A stretch of 33,800 nucleotides of DNA from Chryseobacterium sp. Leaf394 (lineage in GTDB: Bacteria; Bacteroidota; Bacteroidia; Flavobacteriales; Weeksellaceae): NCBI RefSeq assembly GCF_001424105.1, contig NZ_LMQH01000010.1, forward strand, positions 1 to 33,800. The letters run 5' to 3'. The first letter of the stretch is position 1, and each line of letters opens with the position of its first letter. The position numbers and the translations under genes are program-made. The notes under the pieces were generated by a model. It did no database searches, was not told the DNA's origin, and was given only the letters and a program-made list of their open reading frames with translations. Shown here piece by piece: positions 17,445 through 24,039 of the stretch.

Positions 17445-18131
17445 ATGAGCAACCGAATATTATTAGTAGAAGACGACCAGAGTTTTGGCGCTGTACTGAA
17501 AGATTATCTTACCATCAACAACTTCGAGGTAACTTTGGCAATCGATGGTGAGCAAGGTTTAAAGGAATTTACAGAAAACGAATTCGATATCTGTATTTTC
17601 GACGTGATGATGCCTAAAAAAGATGGTTTCTCATTGGCTGAAGACGTGAAGAAGATCGACAAAAACACACCTATTATTTTCCTGACGGCAAGAAATATGC
17701 GTGAGGATATTCTGAAAGGTTATCAATTGGGAGCAGACGATTATATTACAAAACCATTTGATACTGAATTGCTTTTGTATAAAATTAAAGCGATTCTGCA
17801 GAGAAGTTCTACGCTCGAAAATGAAGAACAGGAGCAGTTTAAGATCAGCAATATCTTCTTCGATTCTATGTTGAGACAATTGAGAGTTGGCGATAACGAA
17901 TACAAGCTTTCTCCGAAAGAAAACGAACTTTTAAAATTACTTTGTCTCCACAGAAACGACTTTATGCCGAGAGATTTGGCTTTAAGAAAAATCTGGAAAA
18001 AGGAAAATTACTTTACCGCAAGAAGTATGGATGTTTATATTGCTAAACTGAGAAAACTTCTGAAAGATGATGATGGTTTGGAAATTATCAATGTTCACGG
18101 TGAAGGTTTCAGACTTTTGGTAAAGAACTAA
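17445..18131 (+). CDS. OmpR-family response regulator
   Basis: This is the DNA-binding partner of the upstream kinase. The 228 residues contain a receiver domain (1-120) with acidic pocket EDD (9-11), phospho-acceptor Asp53 in IFDVMMPKKDG, FLTARN (switch Thr81) and ITKPFD with Lys103. A winged-helix domain (about 130-226) includes LSPKENELLKLLCLHRN, ARSMDVYIAKLRKLLKDD and INVHGEGFRLL. The targets are not evident. The metal-handling genes directly downstream are candidates by position only, because a terminator-like hairpin separates them. Confidence 0.95.
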   Translation: MSNRILLVEDDQSFGAVLKDYLTINNFEVTLAIDGEQGLKEFTENEFDICIFDVMMPKKDGFSLAEDVKKIDKNTPIIFLTARNMREDILKGYQLGADDYITKPFDTELLLYKIKAILQRSSTLENEEQEQFKISNIFFDSMLRQLRVGDNEYKLSPKENELLKLLCLHRNDFMPRDLALRKIWKKENYFTARSMDVYIAKLRKLLKDDDGLEIINVHGEGFRLLVKN

Positions 18132-18162
18132 GAGATTTTTAGATAACTTTAAAATTAAATTG

Positions 18163-18194
18163 GCAAAGCATTTCGAAATGTTTTGCTAATTTTG
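18163..18194 (+). terminator. Hairpin terminator after the two-component genes, overlapping a -7 box
   Basis: Bases 18163-18186 form a 12-base-pair near-perfect palindrome (left arm GCAAAGCATTTC, one G-T pair) followed by TAATTTTGTTTTT. The same following bases, 18187-18194, read TAATTTTG, an exact TAnnTTTG box that could drive the lipoprotein gene starting at 18245. Confidence 0.55.
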
Positions 18195-18244
18195 TTTTTC
18201 AGAGGATTTATATCTTAATCTTCTAAAACAATAGATATCTGATT

Positions 18245-18904
18245 ATGAAAAATATATTTTTAGCATTATTTTCAGTAACATTTTTGGCTGTTTCGTGCAA
18301 AAAAGATGAGAAGCCGACATACATCAAAGACGAAAACGGGGTACAGCAACCAACAGCGGGACTGAATAACGCACCTAAAGCTTCGCTAATGAATCAGGCA
18401 GGAATAGCCAGCAATTCCGCGGTTCCTCAGGGTATGCAGCAGGTATCTGCGCCTCCCGGTATGTTGAATCCTGAGCACGGTCAGCCAGGTCACCGTTGTG
18501 AAATTCCTGTCGGTCAGCCTTTAAACTCAGCTCCGGCTCAAAACGCTGCGCCTTCAGGTCAGAATATCAATGTAAATGCAGGACAGGCCATCAACATCGA
18601 TCCGAATTCTGTAAGTCCAGGTAAAATTGCTATTGACAATAACGGAAAAGTTGCCAAGACCGCTCCGGGTATGAATCCTCCTCATGGTCAGCCGGGTCAC
18701 AGATGCGATATCCCTGTTGGCGAACCATTAAGTTCAAAACCAGCCGCCGCCGCAACGTCACAGAATACTGCACCGGTTCAGTCACCACAACCGGCTCCGG
18801 CTCCTCAGCCAGTCGTGGCTAATACAGGTCCAAAACCGGCTACCAATCCGGCTCACGGTCAGCCTTGGCATGACTGTGCGAAGCAGGTGGGTGCTCCTTT
18901 GTAA
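18245..18904 (+). CDS. Lipoprotein with three HGQPxHxC repeats
   Basis: I do not know a named function for this 219-residue protein. The signal peptide ends at lipidated Cys18; the following KKDEK resembles the acidic/lysine signal that sends flavobacterial lipoproteins to the cell surface. The mature protein is low-complexity, rich in Pro, Ala, Gln and Asn. Three near-identical blocks stand out: NPEHGQPGHRCEIPVGQPL (75-93), NPPHGQPGHRCDIPVGEPL (144-162) and NPAHGQPWHDCAKQVGAPL (201-219, the very C-terminus). Each carries two His and one Cys in HxxPxHxC, a plausible soft-metal site. The position next to a Cys-rich exported protein and an HMA-bearing receptor supports metal binding by inference. 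It looks like a conserved hypothetical of Flavobacteriia. Confidence 0.8.
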   Translation: MKNIFLALFSVTFLAVSCKKDEKPTYIKDENGVQQPTAGLNNAPKASLMNQAGIASNSAVPQGMQQVSAPPGMLNPEHGQPGHRCEIPVGQPLNSAPAQNAAPSGQNINVNAGQAINIDPNSVSPGKIAIDNNGKVAKTAPGMNPPHGQPGHRCDIPVGEPLSSKPAAAATSQNTAPVQSPQPAPAPQPVVANTGPKPATNPAHGQPWHDCAKQVGAPL

Positions 18905-18913
18905 TAATTTTTG

Positions 18914-18921
18914 TAGATTTG
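18914..18921 (+). promoter_or_regulatory. -7 box directly in front of the GTG start of the Cys-rich protein gene
   Basis: TAGATTTG matches TAnnTTTG. Its first three bases are an in-frame stop for the following gene, so translation cannot start further upstream, and the GTG at 18926 is only four bases past the box. If active, it would give a leaderless mRNA. No -33 TTG at proper spacing is visible, and the gene might instead be read through from the lipoprotein 21 bases upstream. Confidence 0.4.
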
Positions 18922-18925
18922 CCCT

Positions 18926-19291
18926 GTGAAACCAATACAGCTCATATTGATTATCTTCTGTTTAGGAATTTTTCTGATTCCTAAAGATAATTTTTATGCG
19001 CAGGCTTCACAGGAAAACTGCTGCAAAACAGAGTCTAAAACCGAATCATGTTGTGAAAAAATTCATGACGCTCACGATTCCAAAGACAATAAAAAAGACC
19101 ATCAGTCCTGCAATGACGACTGCTGTTCGTTCTGTATGACCTGTCACACTTTCGTAGAAAATTCATTTGCGAAAAGTAATTTTTGGGATATTCCTACATT
19201 TTCAACGATTCAAAAAATTCAGTTTCAATACGCTGATCCTTTTATTTCAAACAGTTTAGAAGAAATCTGGCAACCGCCAAAACTTGGATAA
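18926..19291 (+). CDS. Small exported Cys/His-rich protein
   Basis: This 121-residue protein begins with GTG; no in-frame ATG precedes the hydrophobic export segment KPIQLILIIFCLGIFLIP. The mature part holds about a dozen Cys and several His: NCC, SCC, HDAHD, DHQSC, DDCCSFCMTCH. The C-terminal third, ending EEIWQPPKLG, is a pattern I associate with small proteins encoded just upstream of flavobacterial TonB receptors. Metal binding in the periplasm is a reasonable inference. The HMA-receptor gene starts 102 bases downstream. Confidence 0.75.
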   Translation: MKPIQLILIIFCLGIFLIPKDNFYAQASQENCCKTESKTESCCEKIHDAHDSKDNKKDHQSCNDDCCSFCMTCHTFVENSFAKSNFWDIPTFSTIQKIQFQYADPFISNSLEEIWQPPKLG

Positions 19292-19336
19292 TTTTTTAAG
19301 TGAAGCAATGATCTGTCTATCAGTCTTTAGTTGATT

Positions 19337-19367
19337 GTTACACTGTTACATTGCTAATTGTTACATT
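19337..19367 (+). repeat. Short GTTACA direct repeats upstream of the receptor gene
   Basis: GTTACA occurs at 19337, 19345 and 19360; the longer form TGTTACATT occurs at 19344-19352 and 19359-19367, 15 bases apart. They lie 27-57 bases before the receptor ATG and could be regulator sites. Confidence 0.35.
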
Positions 19368-19393
19368 AATTAAATTATCTAAATTTTAAACAA

Positions 19394-22081
19394 ATGAAAT
19401 TATATATTACCAGGGTAATCCTTGGCGCATTCATATTATTTACAACTTTCCTCTCAGCTCAAAGTCTTTCTAAAAACCAGTTTCAGGTCAAAGGAAACTG
19501 CGAAATGTGTAAAGAAAGGATTGAATCTACAGCCAAAAAAACCGGAGCCAAAACAGCGGTTTATTCTATCGATTCACAGACATTGACTTTTGAAACAAAT
19601 GAAAATGTTTCATCTGATCAAATTTTACTTAAAGTTGCAGAAGCCGGTCACGACAACGAAAAATACAAAGCCACAGACGATTCCTACAAAAATCTACCCG
19701 GCTGTTGTCATTATCAGAGAGATTCAAAACCACATTCTGACTTAGTGGAAGATCACGGACATTCTAAAAATGAAAATGAGTTTTTCGTGAAAGGAAACTG
19801 TGGATCGTGTAAAGCAAGAATTGAAAAAGCAGCAAAGGATGCCGGTGCCGATTCTGCTGAATGGAACGCTGAAAAACAAACTGTTCAGCTTCAGTTTAAT
19901 GATAAAAAAACATCCGCTGACAAAATTCTGATGAAGATTGCTGAGGTGGGCCATGACAACGAGAGGTACAAAACTACTGAAAACGTGTACAGCAAATTAC
20001 CGTCTTGCTGTCTTTACGACCGTGAAATTCCTTTTGGTGAAGCCAATCCTAAAGTGCATACCGATGAAGGTGAGAAGAAAAGTCAGCACGCAGATGAGGC
20101 AAATGACGAACACGACGGTCACGCTCACAATGAAAAAACAATCGATGGAGTTACGGTTACAGCTACAAAAGCAGCAACTTCTTTGAGTAAAAAGGAAGCA
20201 GGACTCACTTTTAATATCGACTCTAAAGAACTTTTGAAAGCTGCCTGCTGTAATTTGTCAGAAAGTTTTGAAACCAATGCTACCGTTGATGTATCCTTCA
20301 GCAATGCTGTAACAGGAACAAAACAGCTTAAAATGCTGGGTTTAGACCAGAAATATACCAGTTTAACCAAAGAATTACTGCCCGAAATCCGTGGAATTGC
20401 ATCTGCTTACGGCTTAAATCTGATTCCCGGAAGATGGATTGAAAGTATTCAGCTTACAAAAGGTGGAAGTACGGTGACGAACGGATACGAAAGCATTACC
20501 GGACAGATCAATACCGAACTGATCAAGCATTCTGAAAAATCAGAAACAGCACTCAATCTTTTTGCCGATTTCAACGGAAGAGCTGAAGCAAATATCACGC
20601 ATGTAGAACCTATCAACGAGCACTGGACGCAGACTTTTCTTCTTCACGGAAACGGAACCTTCGGAGATACCGACATGAATGAAGATACATTTCTGGACCG
20701 GCCGAAAGGAACACAGATCAACGCGGCTTATTTGCTCAATTATAATGATTTAGGTCACTCGGGTTTTGGTTCGCATTTCGGAATTAACTTTGTTCGGGAT
20801 GAAAGAACTGCCGGACAGATTGGATTTGACAGGAAACTTCCACAAAATCAGCAGTCGCTGTACGGTGTCGGAATTGATATATCAAGATTTCAGGTTTGGA
20901 ATAAAACGGGTTATGTTTTTAAAGGAAAACCTTACCAAAGTTTAGGATGGATGAACCAATACGTCTATCACCAGCAGGATAGTTTTTTTGGACTTAGAAA
21001 TTATTCCGGTCAGCAACAGACTTATTACTCGAATCTAATTTTTGAGAGCATCATTGGAAATACCAATCACAAATACAAAGCGGGAGCAAGTTTTATGTAT
21101 GATGTTTACAGAGAAAATTATCTGACTGATGATTTTAAAAGAAACGAAATGGTGCCCGGAGCATTCGGTGAATATACACTGACAGGTACAAAATACACCT
21201 TGGTTGCCGGAGCGCGTGTTGATTTTCATAATCTGGCCGGAACTCAGTTCACACCGAGATTAAATTTTAAATATGATTTTACTCCGAAAACGATTTTAAG
21301 ATTATCTGCAGGAAGGGGTTTCAGAACAGCTTCTGTATTTGCAGAAAATCAGCAGTATTTTGCTTCTAACAGAAGTGTTCAGATCATGCAAAATGGCGGA
21401 AATATTTACGGTTTAAAGCCTGAAATCGCCTGGAACTACGGAGCGAGTCTTCAGCAGGAATTTAAACTTTTCGGTAAGAAATCAACAATTGTTGCAGATT
21501 TTTTCAGAACAGATTTTCAGGATCAGGTTTTGGTAGATCTTGACAGGTCGCCTCAGCAATTGGTTTTCTATAATTTAAATGGAAAATCCTTCGCCAATTC
21601 TTTCCAGACGCAGTGGGATTTTACGCCTTTCAAAAACTTTGATGTAAGACTGGCTTACAAATACTACTATGTTCAGGCAGATTACCTTGACGGCAGAAGA
21701 CAGGTTCCGTTTATGGCAAAGCACAGAGGTTTTGTGAATCTGGCGTACGCTACCAATAAAAATAAAAACGAAGGATTCTGGAGTTTTGATACGACACTGA
21801 ATCTCGTTGGAAAACAAAGACTTCCAAATACATCAACAAATCCTGCTGAGTTTCAAATTCCTCAATTCTCAGAATCTTATGCGATTTTAAACGCACAGAT
21901 TTCTAGAAATTTCAATAAAAGAATAAGAGCGTATCTGGGTGGAGAAAACCTGACTTCTTATCATCAGAAAAATGCGATTGTGGATTTTAGAAATCCCTTC
22001 GGAAATTATTTTGATGGCGGAATGGTGTATGCGCCGATTATGAAAGCCAATTTTTACGTTGGGTTTGATGTAAGCTTCTAA
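19394..22081 (+). CDS. TonB-dependent outer-membrane receptor with tandem N-terminal HMA domains
   Basis: This 895-residue protein probably imports a metal or metal complex across the outer membrane. After a signal peptide (1-22) come two related modules. Module 1 (about 28-105) has GNCEMC (Cys36, Cys39) and ends in LPGCCHY (Cys104-105). Module 2 (about 129-206) has GNCGSC (Cys136, Cys139) and ends in LPSCCLY (Cys205-206). The CxxC and length fit HMA domains, and the shared AE-GHDNE-YK-T segments point to internal duplication. A His/Asp/Glu-rich linker (about 220-250, with DEHDGHAH) leads to a plug domain (about 251-375, starting IDGVTVTATK) and a beta-barrel ending in aromatic FYVGFDVSF. The N-terminal part would face the periplasm, where TonB-assisted substrate emerges, so the HMA domains could receive the metal. 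Copper is the likeliest ligand, by inference. Confidence 0.88.
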   Translation: MKLYITRVILGAFILFTTFLSAQSLSKNQFQVKGNCEMCKERIESTAKKTGAKTAVYSIDSQTLTFETNENVSSDQILLKVAEAGHDNEKYKATDDSYKNLPGCCHYQRDSKPHSDLVEDHGHSKNENEFFVKGNCGSCKARIEKAAKDAGADSAEWNAEKQTVQLQFNDKKTSADKILMKIAEVGHDNERYKTTENVYSKLPSCCLYDREIPFGEANPKVHTDEGEKKSQHADEANDEHDGHAHNEKTIDGVTVTATKAATSLSKKEAGLTFNIDSKELLKAACCNLSESFETNATVDVSFSNAVTGTKQLKMLGLDQKYTSLTKELLPEIRGIASAYGLNLIPGRWIESIQLTKGGSTVTNGYESITGQINTELIKHSEKSETALNLFADFNGRAEANITHVEPINEHWTQTFLLHGNGTFGDTDMNEDTFLDRPKGTQINAAYLLNYNDLGHSGFGSHFGINFVRDERTAGQIGFDRKLPQNQQSLYGVGIDISRFQVWNKTGYVFKGKPYQSLGWMNQYVYHQQDSFFGLRNYSGQQQTYYSNLIFESIIGNTNHKYKAGASFMYDVYRENYLTDDFKRNEMVPGAFGEYTLTGTKYTLVAGARVDFHNLAGTQFTPRLNFKYDFTPKTILRLSAGRGFRTASVFAENQQYFASNRSVQIMQNGGNIYGLKPEIAWNYGASLQQEFKLFGKKSTIVADFFRTDFQDQVLVDLDRSPQQLVFYNLNGKSFANSFQTQWDFTPFKNFDVRLAYKYYYVQADYLDGRRQVPFMAKHRGFVNLAYATNKNKNEGFWSFDTTLNLVGKQRLPNTSTNPAEFQIPQFSESYAILNAQISRNFNKRIRAYLGGENLTSYHQKNAIVDFRNPFGNYFDGGMVYAPIMKANFYVGFDVSF

Positions 22082-22102
22082 TGTTTCCAAAGATAAAAAT
22101 TG

Positions 22103-22134
22103 AAACGGGTAATTTATAATTGTCCGTTTTTTTT
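22103..22134 (+). terminator. Rho-independent terminator after the receptor gene
   Basis: AAACGG (22103-22108) pairs with CCGTTT (22124-22129), and the inner GTAATT/AATTGT pairing extends the stem to 12 base pairs with a 3-base loop. Eight T follow, starting within the stem. Confidence 0.8.
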
Positions 22135-22166
22135 GTATTTGCCAAACTCTCAGAATGATTATTCAC

Positions 22167-22189
22167 TTTGAAAATCTTTGATTTTCAAA
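22167..22189. repeat. Perfect inverted repeat in the receptor-OsmC gap
   Basis: TTTGAAAATC (22167-22176) is followed after three T by its exact complement (22180-22189). It is not followed by a T-run on either strand, so it is not an ordinary terminator. It lies about 150 bases upstream of the OsmC-like gene. Confidence 0.5.
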
Positions 22190-22339
22190 CTAATGTGTTC
22201 TAGATATTCTCAAACATTTAAAATGAAAACTTTGTGACTTATGCTTTAAATAATTCTTTTCTAAGTTTTAAACCCGGTCGTAAATTCATGGTTCCAATTT
22301 TGTATCTTTAATCAAATTTTTAACATCAAATAATTTAAT

Positions 22340-22759
22340 ATGAAACGAAACGCAACAGCCGTTTGGAACGGTACAGTAAAAGAAGGAAAAGGTCACATCA
22401 CAACGCAAAGCACCACCTTAAACCAAACGCAATACTCTTTTGGAAGCCGTTTTGAGGAAGGAGTAGGTACAAATCCTGAAGAATTACTGGCAGCCGCTCA
22501 CGCAGGATGTTTCACCATGAAACTAAGTGCAGAATTGACGCAGGCAGGTTTTACTCCAGATGAACTGACTACGAAATCTGTTATCACTCTGGACCCCGCA
22601 GCCGGAAAAATCACAAAATCTGAATTAACTTTAACCGCAAAAGTTCCCGGAATTTCTGAAGAGGATTTTCAGAAATATGCGAAGATTGCGGAAGAGGGAT
22701 GTCCTGTAAGTCAGGCTTTCAGCTTTGAAATTACTTTGAACGCTACTTTAAGCAATTAG
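22340..22759 (+). CDS. OsmC-family peroxidase
   Basis: OsmC/Ohr proteins reduce organic hydroperoxides with a pair of reactive cysteines. Both are present in this 139-residue protein: Cys57 in AAAHAGCFTM and Cys121 in EEGCPVSQAF. The pattern GTNPEELLAAAHAGC is typical of the OsmC subgroup. It is a single gene with its own terminator. TATCTTTA at 22303-22310 is a -7 box with one mismatch and would give a leader of about 25 bases. Confidence 0.93.
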   Translation: MKRNATAVWNGTVKEGKGHITTQSTTLNQTQYSFGSRFEEGVGTNPEELLAAAHAGCFTMKLSAELTQAGFTPDELTTKSVITLDPAAGKITKSELTLTAKVPGISEEDFQKYAKIAEEGCPVSQAFSFEITLNATLSN

Positions 22760-22792
22760 GATATTAAAAATTAATGTATGTATATCAATTGG

Positions 22793-22820
22793 AACGGGCT
22801 TTAGCCCGTTTTTCTTTTTT
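22793..22820 (+). terminator. Rho-independent terminator after the OsmC-like gene
   Basis: AACGGGCT pairs perfectly with AGCCCGTT around TT, followed by a T-rich run interrupted by one C. It ends 50 bases past the stop. Confidence 0.85.
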
Positions 22821-22880
22821 AACAAGCAAATCGTCTTTAGCCAAAACATAATTTATAACAACGGTAATTTTAAATTTAAA

Positions 22881-22896
22881 TATACCAATCGGTATA
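22881..22896. promoter_or_regulatory. Palindromic operator of the TetR regulator
   Basis: TATACCAATCGGTATA has 6-base arms (TATACC/GGTATA) around four bases, the size and shape of a TetR-family operator. It covers the -33 region of the promoter whose -7 box is at 22904, so binding would block RNA polymerase. Confidence 0.75.
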
Positions 22897-22903
22897 TTTT
22901 TAC

Positions 22904-22911
22904 TATCTTTG
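22904..22911 (+). promoter_or_regulatory. -7 box of the tetR-thioesterase-ketosynthase operon
   Basis: TATCTTTG is an exact TAnnTTTG match, 7 bases after the palindromic operator and 20 bases before the ATG of the TetR gene. Confidence 0.7.
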
Positions 22912-22931
22912 CTTTAGAATTTGATTTTATC

Positions 22932-23537
22932 ATGTCAAAAGCGGAAAAAACCAGACAGTTTATCATCGAGAAAACAGCCACTTTGTTTAATACCAAGGGT
23001 TATATTTCCACGTCTCTATCTGACATTACCGAAGCGACAGGTTTAACCAAAGGTAGCATTTACGGAAATTTTGAAAATAAAGATGAGGTTGCACTTGAGG
23101 TTTATAAATACAATTCCGGCGTCCAGAGAAAAAATTTATTAAGATCTTTCAGCGAAGAATTTCCATCGATGACGGATAAGTTATGTGCTTTTGTGTCCTT
23201 TTACAGAAAAAACTGGCTTTCTGTCTTTAAAAATGGCGGATGTCCCCTGATGAATGCTGCAACCGAATCGGACGATACTTTTCCGGCATTAAAAAATCAG
23301 GTTAAATTATCATTTGAGCTTTGGGCCGAAACTGTTTCTGACATAATTAAAGCAGGACAGGAAAGCAATGAATTCAGAAACGAAATTAATGCTGAAGAAT
23401 ATTCATCTCTCATCATTATGCTTACCGAAGGTGGGATTTTATTGTCTAAAACGACAGGAGATGAAAAATATTTAAATCTTGCTTTAGACAGAATTTTAGA
23501 TATCATTAACAGAGAAATCAAACTGAATCCTTTATAA
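22932..23537 (+). CDS. TetR/AcrR-family transcriptional regulator
   Basis: This 201-residue repressor has the N-terminal helix-turn-helix at about 8-55 (TATLFNTKGYISTSLSDI, ATGLTKGSIYGNFENKDE). The ligand domain contains KNGGCPLMNAATESDD (100-115); the Cys104-Pro block is typical of the TetR subgroup that includes NemR- and LmrA/YxaF-like proteins, some of which sense electrophiles through cysteine. It is the first gene of a three-gene operon and has a palindrome in its own promoter, so it is probably autoregulated. The thioesterase gene follows after 13 bases. Confidence 0.93.
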   Translation: MSKAEKTRQFIIEKTATLFNTKGYISTSLSDITEATGLTKGSIYGNFENKDEVALEVYKYNSGVQRKNLLRSFSEEFPSMTDKLCAFVSFYRKNWLSVFKNGGCPLMNAATESDDTFPALKNQVKLSFELWAETVSDIIKAGQESNEFRNEINAEEYSSLIIMLTEGGILLSKTTGDEKYLNLALDRILDIINREIKLNPL

Positions 23538-23550
23538 AAACAGTTATTTT

Positions 23551-23976
23551 ATGGACAAATTAAAGGCATTACAATCATTTGTAGGGAAAGAATTTACGGC
23601 GTCACCATCACCTTTTATGCGCTGGCTGAATCCTGTAGTTGTGTCTGCAGAAGAAGGCAGGATTGAATTTCAATATACCGTGAGAGAAGAGTGGCTGAAT
23701 CCTATGGGAAATATGCACGGTGGAATTACAGCCGCAATTATTGACGACATTATTGGAGCGACAATGTTTTCTCTGAACGAGAAAAACTTCATCGTCACCA
23801 TCAATAACAGCATCGATTATTTTTCCACTGCGAAAGAAAATGATATTATTGTAGCCGAAACGAAAATCATTAAAAGAGGAAAACAGTTCGTCAACGCAGC
23901 ATGCGAGGTCTGGAATCAGGACAAAACAAGATTGATTGCCAGAGGAACTTCTAATTTGTTTAAAATCAACAGTTAA
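23551..23976 (+). CDS. PaaI-type hotdog thioesterase
   Basis: This 141-residue single hotdog-fold protein probably hydrolyses an acyl- or aryl-CoA or acyl-ACP. The family motif NPMGNMHGGITAAIIDDIIG (about 50-69) contains the HGG turn and the catalytic Asp in the following helix. IVTINNSIDYFSTAKENDII and AACEVWNQDKTRLIARGTSN are the matching later strands. It sits between a TetR regulator and a ketosynthase, which suggests turnover of a fatty acyl intermediate under TetR control. Confidence 0.9.
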   Translation: MDKLKALQSFVGKEFTASPSPFMRWLNPVVVSAEEGRIEFQYTVREEWLNPMGNMHGGITAAIIDDIIGATMFSLNEKNFIVTINNSIDYFSTAKENDIIVAETKIIKRGKQFVNAACEVWNQDKTRLIARGTSNLFKINS

Positions 23977-24039
23977 AATAAAATATCAGCCTAAAAATTC
24001 AATCTGATATTAAAAAAATAAAAAATTACTATTCAAGAT

